Below are positions 1 to 6,827 of a DNA stretch of 12,694 nucleotides, piece after piece. The DNA is from CAZNUM01 sp046861615 (GTDB lineage: Bacteria; Fidelibacterota; Marinisomatia; Marinisomatales; TCS55). Every line of letters starts with the position of its first letter. The first letter of the stretch is position 1. Under the pieces are notes generated by a model. It was not told the DNA's origin and did not search any database. It saw only the letters and a list, made by a program, of their open reading frames with translations. The stretch covers positions 1-12,694 of the forward strand of contig JBHHUS010000048.1 in NCBI GenBank assembly GCA_046861615.1, given 5' to 3'. Both the position numbers and the translations under genes were made by a program.

Positions 1-34
1 ATAAAAAACGGACATGAAAAATCCATGTCCGTTT
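1..34 (-). terminator. Rho-independent terminator after the tRNA-Asn region
   Basis: The arms at 6-16 and 24-34 form a perfect 11-bp stem (minus strand AAACGGACATG / CATGTCCGTTT) closed by a 7-nt loop, and on the minus strand the stem runs into TTTTTTAT at the window edge. A stem followed by a U-tract is the canonical intrinsic terminator. It lies 6 nt past the CCA of the tRNA-like element and ends the minus-strand unit that carries tRNA-Asn. On the plus strand the stem is followed by ATCATG, not T's, so it works in one direction only. Confidence 0.9.
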
Positions 35-40
35 ATCATG

Positions 41-104
41 TGGCTCCGGAGGAGGAACTCCCCGCCTGACCGCTGACGCAGTCAGTCGGGCAGGGAACCC
101 CCGA
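41..104 (-). other. tRNA-Asn 3'-half-like copy with a 34-nt hairpin in the T loop
   Basis: Read on the minus strand this repeats the T arm and 3' acceptor strand of the adjacent tRNA-Asn. GGGGG and TTC (102-95) match T-stem positions 49-53 and loop 54-56; GAGT, TCCTC, CTCCGGA and G (60-44) match the rest of the T loop, the T stem, the acceptor strand and the discriminator, with one substitution; an encoded CCA follows (43-41). Between TTC and GAGT sit 34 extra bases (61-94) that can fold on themselves (CTGAC-TGC-GTCAG inside CCTGCC/GGCGGG). I find no matching 5' acceptor strand, D arm or anticodon arm upstream, so it is not a working tRNA by itself. It may be an integration-site remnant, a decayed tandem tRNA or part of a small RNA. 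The resemblance is read directly; the role is not known. Confidence 0.6.
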
Positions 105-145
105 TCTACCAGATTACTGATTATCATCAACCGTGACTGCCAGGC

Positions 146-151
146 ATTATA
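146..151 (-). promoter_or_regulatory. Possible -10 element (TATAAT) upstream of the tRNA-like copy
   Basis: The minus strand reads TATAAT, a perfect sigma-70 -10 hexamer, in the spacer between tRNA-Asn and the tRNA-like copy. Transcription starting about 7 nt later would give an RNA of about 135-140 nt ending at the terminator at 1-34. No good -35 hexamer lies 16-18 nt upstream, and AT-rich spacers produce such hexamers by chance, so confidence is low. Confidence 0.25.
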
Positions 152-179
152 AAAAGATGTTACAATACTAGCCTTATTG

Positions 180-252
180 CTCCGGAGGAGGGACTCGAAC
201 CCCCGACAAAGTGGTTAACAGCCACCTGCTCTACCAACTGAGCTACTCCGGA
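180..252 (-). tRNA. tRNA-Asn (anticodon GUU)
   Basis: A 73-nt cloverleaf on the minus strand: acceptor TCCGGAG/CTCCGGA, D arm GCTC-AGTTGGTAGA-GAGC type, anticodon stem GGTGG/CCACT around the loop CTGTTAA with anticodon GTT at positions 34-36, a 5-nt variable loop, and T arm GGGGG-TTCGAGT-CCCTC. The discriminator is G73, as expected for tRNA-Asn. The CCA is not encoded (the genome continues CAA), so a CCA-adding enzyme must finish it. It lies 58 nt after the symporter gene on the same strand; no convincing promoter of its own is visible, so it may be processed from a longer transcript. Confidence 0.97.
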
Positions 253-310
253 ATAATTCCAGTTATTAAACGGGGGGCGAATTTAGTACTAATCTCGCCG
301 AATCGAAAAG

Positions 311-2425
311 CTACAATTCTTTATCTGCCAATAGAACGCGATTTTTCACAAACATACCGCTCAGGACCTGATTCTGAGTAATATATACTACTCCCGGTTC
401 CTCGTGGGGTTCTCCGATCCGGGAGTGAATGGATTTCAGGCCTCCCAGCCAACTCCGTTTATCACAGAGATAGACCAGATCTCCGGGGTTAGCTTTCATC
501 TTTTTCAAATCTTCGTCGGCCAGATGAATTATGTCTTCATCCCCCGGTTTGAGTTTCCACTGCACAGGAACTTTTTCACCCACTTCATCATTGGGCTCGC
601 CCCCCTTGAAAGCGCGGCGGGCATTGGTAATAGTGGCAGTGATCAATCCATTTGTAGCCTTCTCTTCGTCGTAGTCCACGTAATGGGTCACAACCAATGG
701 CAGAATCAGAATCAGTCCTGTAACCATAACCATTTGTACCGGAAGCCCGGCTACATTCAGAATCGGCAGCAGGAATAACAGGCCCGAAACAGTTGCCATA
801 CCCATGAATACCGAACCAGCGGAAGGGCGGCTCTCCAGCCTGTTCACAAGCGCTTTCTGCCAGGAAGATGTAATTCCGACAAAAACACCCACACCACCAC
901 AAACCAGCATATTATAGAGCGCGCGGATATAGGAGTAAGGATGGGTGGGATTCATGGTAATACCATGATCGAAGGGCGCAATTAAAATCCCTGGATAGCG
1001 AGCCCCCATAATCATAAGACCCACACCGCCTAAAAAGGTGGTAATGACAGCAGCAGGTGTGAATCGTTTCCAGAAAATTCCAAGGAAAATGGCTACTACC
1101 AAAGGTGGTGTCAGCGTGGAGTGAAAGTAACCATGCGCCTCATAAACGGTGGGGAAATTTTTAAACGCCAGCACTGCTAAAACACCCAGGGCGGTAATTG
1201 CCACCGAACTGAACCGGGCCATGACCAGCTCCCGGTGCTCCACTTCTTCCGGTTTCCCGGCAGTTCGTTTTAAGAATAATTTGATGGGACGATATACATC
1301 ATTAATGAAGATGGCAGCGGTAGCATTGATTAGGGTATCCACGGTACTCATGAGTGCTGCTGTCAGGGCCGCCATAATAAAACCGAAAACACCGGGGTGA
1401 GCCACTACGTTAGCAACCACAACAAATATCTGGTCGGGGGAAGTATTGGGAGGAATAATTGAAGGACTGGCCATGGAAATCGCCTTACCTAACCAGCCGG
1501 CATTCCCCACTACGATTGCCGAAATGGGCAGTACTACCAAAATATTCACTGCCGCCGCTTTCCGGCCCTCATTCACACTCCGGCAGGCCATAAAACGCAT
1601 TAACAGACCCTGATTCATGAATAAAAAGCCAATTGAGCCGGCAATGGCATCCTGCCAGAAAATGCCGACAAAATTAAAATCAGGTGGTTTATTGAAATTC
1701 GCCAACGGCAGCTTCCAGGCCGTAGGCAGTAAATTCCAGAACGTATCGAACCCTCCCAGAAAGGCCAGTCCCAGGGCAAACAACATTAATCCCGCAAACA
1801 GGAGAATAAAGCCCTGTAACAGGTCGGTGAAAATCACCGCCGTTTGACCACCGAAGGTAATGTATATCCCGGTGATGATGGCAATCACGATGATTGCCCG
1901 CATAAGAGTAATATCAACGGTTGAACCCAATAATTGAAATGATTCCGGTAACATGGGAATTAATGCTTTCCCCAAGGTAAGAAAACCAATGCCGATGTAC
2001 CCGATCATGTAAAGCAGCAACAAAATGGTTGCCAGGAAACGGGCAGAGGGACTGAACCGTTTCTCAAAATATTCCGGGATCGAACGAACACGGGAATACA
2101 CTACTATCGGCAACCAGCCAAACATGAAGAAAGGTATAAAAAACCAGTCATTCATGTAAGTCATTGTAGAGGAAATGCCGTGCTCAAAACCTTTAGCGGA
2201 ATATTTAACAAAACTGTGACTACCAACACCAGTGGCCACGATGGACATGGTGATCAGCCACCAGGCAAAACGGCGCCCGCCGAAGAAGAAATCGGAGGTA
2301 GTGCGGGTGTAACGGCCAAAATAGCTGCCGAATAACATAATGGCGAGGAAATAGACCACCATTACGATCCAATCGGTGGAGGAACCGATACTGTGAAACG
2401 TCTGATGCAGAGCTGCGCCTTCCAT
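311..2425 (-). CDS. Sodium:solute symporter family protein with C-terminal soluble extension
   Basis: A 704-aa multi-pass inner-membrane protein of the SSS family (LeuT fold), which couples Na+ entry to uptake of an organic solute; the substrate cannot be told from the sequence. Visible marks are the N-terminal membrane helix (about 18-37), the loop-helix SDFFFGGRR (44-52) leading into the helix SIVATGVGS typical of TM2, the helix ITGIYITFGGQTAVIFTD (184-201), and the family signature LMSTVDTLINATAA (358-371), where S360/T361 fall where the Na2-site hydroxyl residues lie in the family. After the last membrane helices (ending near 590) there is a hydrophilic tail of about 110 residues that many SSS members lack. 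The start codon overlaps the stop of the small membrane gene (TAATG, one shared base), which implies translational coupling and supports this start. Confidence 0.93.
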   Translation of the reverse strand: MEGAALHQTFHSIGSSTDWIVMVVYFLAIMLFGSYFGRYTRTTSDFFFGGRRFAWWLITMSIVATGVGSHSFVKYSAKGFEHGISSTMTYMNDWFFIPFFMFGWLPIVVYSRVRSIPEYFEKRFSPSARFLATILLLLYMIGYIGIGFLTLGKALIPMLPESFQLLGSTVDITLMRAIIVIAIITGIYITFGGQTAVIFTDLLQGFILLFAGLMLFALGLAFLGGFDTFWNLLPTAWKLPLANFNKPPDFNFVGIFWQDAIAGSIGFLFMNQGLLMRFMACRSVNEGRKAAAVNILVVLPISAIVVGNAGWLGKAISMASPSIIPPNTSPDQIFVVVANVVAHPGVFGFIMAALTAALMSTVDTLINATAAIFINDVYRPIKLFLKRTAGKPEEVEHRELVMARFSSVAITALGVLAVLAFKNFPTVYEAHGYFHSTLTPPLVVAIFLGIFWKRFTPAAVITTFLGGVGLMIMGARYPGILIAPFDHGITMNPTHPYSYIRALYNMLVCGGVGVFVGITSSWQKALVNRLESRPSAGSVFMGMATVSGLLFLLPILNVAGLPVQMVMVTGLILILPLVVTHYVDYDEEKATNGLITATITNARRAFKGGEPNDEVGEKVPVQWKLKPGDEDIIHLADEDLKKMKANPGDLVYLCDKRSWLGGLKSIHSRIGEPHEEPGVVYITQNQVLSGMFVKNRVLLADKEL

Positions 2426-2733
2426 TATGCCCCCTTCCGCAGTTTCTTCAGAACAATCCGTAAATAAACGCTAAAGACTGCGGCAATCAGAATCAGAATT
2501 AACAGAACGGTCCTGGGCTGGATGTAATCCATTGCAGCCAGATTTAAAAGGCCGTGAATCGAAAAATACCAAACAAAACCAAAAATCAAGATTACCATCC
2601 ACATACGATGTTTGGGTCGGGATAGGTCCAGTGCAGTGGCCCGGTGGGTAATAATAATCCCCAGTATAAACAGAATACCGCCCAGTCCGTACAAATAAAT
2701 AAACGGGAGCCAGGAATGTTCAAAGGGTAACAT
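2425..2733 (-). CDS. Small three-helix membrane protein, probable symporter partner
   Basis: A 102-aa protein with three hydrophobic helices (about 9-28, 44-63 and 74-93) and a basic C-terminus (KKLRKGA). I do not recognise a named family. It ends in the TAATG overlap with the symporter start and begins 5 nt after the HIT gene, with GGAG about 10 nt before its ATG, so it is clearly expressed with both. Known SSS transporters can be preceded by small membrane proteins in the same way (YjcH with ActP, YhdT with PanF); by analogy it may assemble with or stabilise the symporter. That is inference from position and topology only. Confidence 0.8.
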   Translation of the reverse strand: MLPFEHSWLPFIYLYGLGGILFILGIIITHRATALDLSRPKHRMWMVILIFGFVWYFSIHGLLNLAAMDYIQPRTVLLILILIAAVFSVYLRIVLKKLRKGA

Positions 2734-2738
2734 CGCTT

Positions 2739-3242
2739 TTATTCTCCAATTTGAAACTTATCAAAATGTGGCTTCAGGTTGTCATAGCATTCCTGCAACC
2801 CTTCTACCTGTATTTTAGAATGACCAATGACCGGCATAAAATTAGTGTCCCCGGTCCACCGCGGTACCAGATGAAAGTGGATATGCTCTTCAATTCCGGC
2901 GCCGGCAACACTGCCAATGTTGGCTCCGAAGTTAAAACCCTGAGCGCGCATTTCCCGCTCAATTACTTCCATACTGAGATCAGCCAGAATCATGATCTCC
3001 TGAAGGCAATCCCGATCCAGTTTCCGAGTAGTTTCCACGTGCTTGTACGGTGCAATCATCAGGTGACCGTTATTATAAGGAAATAAATTCATCAGGATAA
3101 AGGCCTGTTTTCCTTTGTAGAGTACCAGATTATCCCGGTCATTGTCATCTTGACTCTTGACACAGAAAATGCATTCTGTTTCCCTGGGTGCCCGAATATA
3201 TTCGATTCGCCAGGGAGCCCATAGTTTTGACAATTCACTCAT
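2739..3242 (-). CDS. HIT family protein (Ap4A hydrolase/phosphorylase-like)
   Basis: A 167-aa cytoplasmic nucleotide-binding protein of the histidine triad superfamily. The triad is H120-I-H122-F-H124 followed by LVPRW; the middle histidine is the nucleophile in this family and forms a nucleotidyl intermediate. The N-terminal part has WAPWRIEYI, usual in Ap4A phosphorylase-like HIT proteins, and a C24-x-x-C27 pair which, with downstream histidines, can bind zinc in that branch. NNGHLMIAPYKHV (57-69) is the conserved strand that contacts the nucleotide. The likely substrate is Ap4A or a similar dinucleotide, but HIT substrates cannot be assigned from motifs alone. It lies 51 nt after the EF-G-like gene with no clear Shine-Dalgarno sequence, and 5 nt before the small membrane gene. 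Length is normal for the family. Confidence 0.93.
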   Translation of the reverse strand: MSELSKLWAPWRIEYIRAPRETECIFCVKSQDDNDRDNLVLYKGKQAFILMNLFPYNNGHLMIAPYKHVETTRKLDRDCLQEIMILADLSMEVIEREMRAQGFNFGANIGSVAGAGIEEHIHFHLVPRWTGDTNFMPVIGHSKIQVEGLQECYDNLKPHFDKFQIGE

Positions 3243-3293
3243 TAGTGGCAGCAGGTAACGGTAGTTTCATCAGCGTATATCGGATTAGTCAGC

Positions 3294-5375
3294 TTATTCT
3301 TCTTTAGCGGCCTTGCTTTCCGCAATAATCTTTTGCTCCATCTCCCGGGGAACTTCCTCGTAATGGCTGAAGGATTCCGAATGAATACCCCGCCCCCCGG
3401 TGAGAGATCGAATGGTAGTGGAATACTGGTACAATTCACTCTGGGGCAATTGAGCCCGGATCAGCTGAAAGGCGCCCTCTGTATCCACGCCCATGATTTT
3501 CCCCCGGCGACTGGAAATATCCCCCATGACATCTCCCATATATTCCTCCGGAACTCTCACCTCAACGTTCAGAATCGGTTCCAGCAGACACGGCTGGGCT
3601 GATAAAAAGGCTTCTTTGAAGGCCTCTTTACCAGCAATCTGGAAAGCAATATCCTTGGAATCAACCGGATGCTGTTTCCCATCGTAAAATTCAACCTTCA
3701 GATCCACTACACGATAACCGGCCATTACACCTTCCTGGCAGGCGGCATTGACTCCCTTTTCCACCGACGGAACAAAAACCCGGTCAACATTTTGTCCCAC
3801 CAGAGATTCGGTAAATTCCACACCCTCACCCCGCTTTTTGGGTTCCATCCGCATCCACACTTCCGCAAATTGACCGGCGCCACCTGATTGCTTCTTATGA
3901 CGGTATTTTGATGTTCCTTTTTTCCGGATCGTCTCCCGGTAAGGAATCCGCGGTCGAAATGTTTCCACATCTACATTAAAGCGGCGTTTCAACCGTGACA
4001 GGGAAACCTGTAAATGCAATTCTCCCTGACCGGAAAGGACCGTTTGTTTCAGTTCTGAATCCACATGATAAACAAAGGTCGGATCTTCTTCATGAAGAGT
4101 AGCCAGACCGGTAGCAATTTTTTCTTCGTCGCCCTTGGCCTTGGACCGAATTCCGATATGAATATTTGAATTGGGGTACTGAACTCCCGGAATTTCTACC
4201 TGATTCCCTTGGGAACAGAGCGTATTCCCAGTGTGCGTATCCTTCAGTTTCACTACCGAGCCAATATCACCTGCATTCATGGTATTGACACTGATCCTGT
4301 TTTTCCCATTCATGAGGTACATTTGACCAAAGCGTTCATTCTTTCCCCGGGAACTGTTGTACAGGTCCATACCGGTAGTCACTTGACCGGCATAGATTCT
4401 AAAAAAGGATAAATCACCCACATGGGGTTCACTGATGGTTTTAAAGATATAAACGACTGAATTTTTGCTGTCAAGGGCGAGTTCTACCTCCTTGCCGGAG
4501 GGAACCGCCCTGGCTTTAACAGCTTTGCGGTCCACCGGGGAAGCGCCATATTTAGCGATAAAATCCATCAGCCGGGACACACCCACATTCTGATTAGCAG
4601 CTGTGCAAAACACCGGAATAAAGATCTGGTTTTGTAACGCATGGTGAAGCCCTCCACGCATTTCTTCTTCCGAAAGGTTTCCCTGCTCAAAATATTTTTC
4701 AAGTAACGAATCATCTGACTCTGCCACAAACTCAATTAATGCTTCGTGAAGTTTATCCACTTTCCCGGTCCAGTCAGCCGGCAGATCCGATTCCTTGTAT
4801 TGACCACTTCCGTCGGTGGAATAAGTCATTAATTTTCGCCGTAAAACATCAATCACCTGATTAAAACCCGGACCAGCATTCGCCGGTAGTTGCATGGGAA
4901 AAACATTATTACCAAAATGCTTTTTGGCATTTTCCAGGATTTCATCAAATCTGGCGTGTTCCCGGTCCATGCCATTGATAACCAGAATACGGGGAAGTTC
5001 ATACTGGTCAGCGAACCGCCAGACCCGTTCTGTTCCCACTTCAATTCCATTTACGGCATGAATCACTACCAGGGCCATATCGGAAACAGAAATGGACGAC
5101 AGGGCTTCACCGGTAAAATCGGCGTAACCGGGTGTATCAATAAAATTAAACTTCTGCTCCAACCATTCCGTATGGAGCGGTGTCGAATGAATGGATATCT
5201 GGCGATCGTGTTCATCATGGTGATAATCGGAAACAGTAGTTCCTGCTTCTATAGAACCGATGCGATTGACTTCCCCACCGCTGGCAAGCATGGCTTCGGC
5301 GAGAATAGTTTTTCCCGAAGCCCCATGCCCAACTACGGCAAAATTCCGAATATCAGCTGATAAAAATTCTTTCAT
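3294..5375 (-). CDS. fusA: Elongation factor G-like translational GTPase (EF-G2 type)
   Basis: A 693-aa GTPase with the full EF-G layout: G domain (about 1-280), beta-barrel domain II, then domains III, IV and V. G1 is GHGASGKT (16-23), G3 is DTPGYADF (80-87), and the domain IV tip region is HKKQSGGAGQFAEVW. The form of G1, and switch I reading DRQIS (57-61) where canonical EF-G has RGIT, place it in the EF-G-like (EF-G2, PRK12740-type) paralogue group rather than with the housekeeping EF-G next to rpsL/rpsG; the symbol is used in the broad sense. The guanine-specificity motif is NGMD (134-137) instead of NKxD. The start is well supported: AAAGGGGA lies 7-8 nt before the ATG. It opens the run that continues to HIT, the small membrane protein and the symporter. 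Its role could be in elongation, recycling or stress; the sequence does not decide. Confidence 0.93.
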   Translation of the reverse strand: MKEFLSADIRNFAVVGHGASGKTILAEAMLASGGEVNRIGSIEAGTTVSDYHHDEHDRQISIHSTPLHTEWLEQKFNFIDTPGYADFTGEALSSISVSDMALVVIHAVNGIEVGTERVWRFADQYELPRILVINGMDREHARFDEILENAKKHFGNNVFPMQLPANAGPGFNQVIDVLRRKLMTYSTDGSGQYKESDLPADWTGKVDKLHEALIEFVAESDDSLLEKYFEQGNLSEEEMRGGLHHALQNQIFIPVFCTAANQNVGVSRLMDFIAKYGASPVDRKAVKARAVPSGKEVELALDSKNSVVYIFKTISEPHVGDLSFFRIYAGQVTTGMDLYNSSRGKNERFGQMYLMNGKNRISVNTMNAGDIGSVVKLKDTHTGNTLCSQGNQVEIPGVQYPNSNIHIGIRSKAKGDEEKIATGLATLHEEDPTFVYHVDSELKQTVLSGQGELHLQVSLSRLKRRFNVDVETFRPRIPYRETIRKKGTSKYRHKKQSGGAGQFAEVWMRMEPKKRGEGVEFTESLVGQNVDRVFVPSVEKGVNAACQEGVMAGYRVVDLKVEFYDGKQHPVDSKDIAFQIAGKEAFKEAFLSAQPCLLEPILNVEVRVPEEYMGDVMGDISSRRGKIMGVDTEGAFQLIRAQLPQSELYQYSTTIRSLTGGRGIHSESFSHYEEVPREMEQKIIAESKAAKEE

Positions 5376-5481
5376 TACAGTTCCCCTTTAATTCAATAGT
5401 TTTCGTTCATAGTTTTATTTCTGTCAGGGACAGGATAAAGAGCCGGAGTGTAACGCTGAGGTGTAATTTGAAACAAGCGTT

Positions 5482-5763
5482 TTAAACCACTTCACCCTGT
5501 CTCAGGGCCAGTCCGGTTTCCTCAATATAAGTCCGTAACACAGGGACAAGATAGACATCGGAAAGGTCCATACCCGCAAACTCCCGGGCCAGAATCCGCA
5601 ACCGCTGACCAAGAGGACGAATTTTATTCAACACAATATAGGTTTCAGCATTTACGGAGCAAAGTCCCCCGGTAAAATCACCTTTCCCCTGGACCAGATT
5701 CACATTCAATCGTTCTGCCAGTTCTTCAAATAGTTCATATAAAATTTCTGCCGGTCGATCCAT
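5482..5763 (-). CDS. Conserved-looking small protein of unknown function
   Basis: A 93-aa soluble protein beginning MDRPAEILYELFEELAERL. I chose the ATG 4 nt after the guanylyltransferase stop: the open frame continues upstream, but that would place 25 odd, Trp- and basic-rich residues over the end of manC. The N-terminal third looks like an amphipathic helix. A middle stretch, GGLCSVNAETYIVLNK (about 32-47), reads like a two-stranded beta segment, and LSDVYLVPVLRTYIEE (about 67-82) is a strand-turn-helix. There are no membrane helices, no metal-site cluster and one cysteine (about 35). Its position at the end of the sfsA-lipoprotein-manC run suggests shared expression, but gives no function. 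Confidence 0.75.
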   Translation of the reverse strand: MDRPAEILYELFEELAERLNVNLVQGKGDFTGGLCSVNAETYIVLNKIRPLGQRLRILAREFAGMDLSDVYLVPVLRTYIEETGLALRQGEVV

Positions 5764-5767
5764 CTGC

Positions 5768-6826
5768 TTATAACAGGTCCTTCCGGTTGTGCTTTTCCAG
5801 ATACTCCACCAGCCCTTTGACCTCTTCCACCCGGTCACGGGGTACCACCAGGGTAGCGTCCCCTGTATTCACAACCACCAGATTATCCGCACCCAGCACA
5901 GCCGTGAACCGCCCGTTAGACTGAATAAAATTATTTTTCCCCTCTAACACTAATCCTTCCCCCCGGATTACATTATTACCTTTAGATTTGGGTGATATGT
6001 CATAAACGGCATCCCAGGAACCCAGATCACTCCAGCGAAATTCGGCCCGTACTACATAAATCTGATTACTTTTCTCCATTAGTCCAAAATCAATGGATTC
6101 CGGAGTAATCTGATTCCAGATGCCATCAAACGACTTGCTCTTTTCCAACCGCTGGTCAATTCGTTTCAACTGGTCTGCCAGATCGGGCATATGCAACTTA
6201 AGCTGATCGAAAAAGGCAGCCACTTTCCAAATGAACATTCCACCATTCCATAGGAAGTCCTTACTTTTTAAAAAACGTTTTGCCAGCACAAGATGGGGTT
6301 TTTCGGCAAATGTTTTAACCTTAAAAGCGTTGAGATAATCCTCGGCGCTATTGGGATCAAACTGAATATAACCATATCCGGTTGCCGGGAAAGTAGGCTC
6401 AATTCCAATGGTAACCAGAAAACTGTTCTTTTTGGCCAGATGCTTGGCCGTATGGAGGGCCTTTTCAAATTTCCGGTGACCGACAATCATATGATCGGCC
6501 GGAAAGATCCCCATGATTGCTTCCGGTTTCAATTTCCTTAGATACAGGGCGGCCAACCCAATGCAGGGAGCGGTATTCTTCCCACTGGGCTCGGTTAACA
6601 CATTTTCAGGATTAATTCCTTCGATTTCCCGGCGAATCACCGGTGCCAGTTCCTGACCGGCAATAATGAATATATCCTCAACACATTTTACTTTTTTCAG
6701 CCGATCCACGGTTACCTGCAACATCGGTTTAGAGCCAATAATGTCCAACATCTGTTTCGGCCGTTTTCGCCGACTGGAGGGCCAAAAACGGGTTCCCCGC
6801 CCACCGGCCATAATTAAACAATACAT
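5768..6826 (-). CDS. manC: Mannose-1-phosphate guanylyltransferase
   Basis: A 352-aa cytoplasmic enzyme that makes GDP-mannose from mannose 1-phosphate and GTP, the donor for mannosylated and fucosylated surface polysaccharides. All family motifs are present: GGRGTRFWPSS (8-18) with K24 of RPKQ for the GTP triphosphate, EPSGKNTAP (79-87), FPADH (108-112) with the metal-binding aspartate, PATGYGYI (147-154), EKP (175-177) and WNGGMF (193-198). It is the short single-function form and lacks the C-terminal cupin phosphomannose isomerase domain of AlgA-type proteins, so the isomerase must be elsewhere. The ATG is 1 nt after the stop of the lipoprotein gene (TAATATG), so translation is probably coupled. 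Closely related nucleotidyltransferases use other sugars, but the motif set fits GDP-mannose best. Confidence 0.93.
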   Translation of the reverse strand: MYCLIMAGGRGTRFWPSSRRKRPKQMLDIIGSKPMLQVTVDRLKKVKCVEDIFIIAGQELAPVIRREIEGINPENVLTEPSGKNTAPCIGLAALYLRKLKPEAIMGIFPADHMIVGHRKFEKALHTAKHLAKKNSFLVTIGIEPTFPATGYGYIQFDPNSAEDYLNAFKVKTFAEKPHLVLAKRFLKSKDFLWNGGMFIWKVAAFFDQLKLHMPDLADQLKRIDQRLEKSKSFDGIWNQITPESIDFGLMEKSNQIYVVRAEFRWSDLGSWDAVYDISPKSKGNNVIRGEGLVLEGKNNFIQSNGRFTAVLGADNLVVVNTGDATLVVPRDRVEEVKGLVEYLEKHNRKDLL

Positions 6827-6827
6827 A

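Noticed and set aside
90..150. 5S rRNA-like end (TGCCTGGCAG / actgccaggcat)
   Set aside because: The conserved internal 5S segments (around CCGAAC and GAAG) are missing on both strands, so the match is limited to a short stretch.
41..188. A tRNA-Sec (selC) gene or tmRNA in the spacer after tRNA-Asn, tempting because of the selenoprotein
   Set aside because: There is no UCA anticodon arm, no long acceptor or variable arm, no 5' acceptor strand apart from the palindromic end of tRNA-Asn, and no tmRNA tag frame.
5421..5433. Hairpin CTGTC-AGG-GACAG between the 93-aa gene and the EF-G-like gene
   Set aside because: Only 5 bp and not followed by T's on the minus strand; too weak to call a terminator.
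5764..5838. Longer, 118-residue version of the 93-aa protein, starting inside manC
   Set aside because: The 25 extra residues overlap the manC coding end in another frame and look unlike protein; the ATG 4 nt after the manC stop is the natural start.
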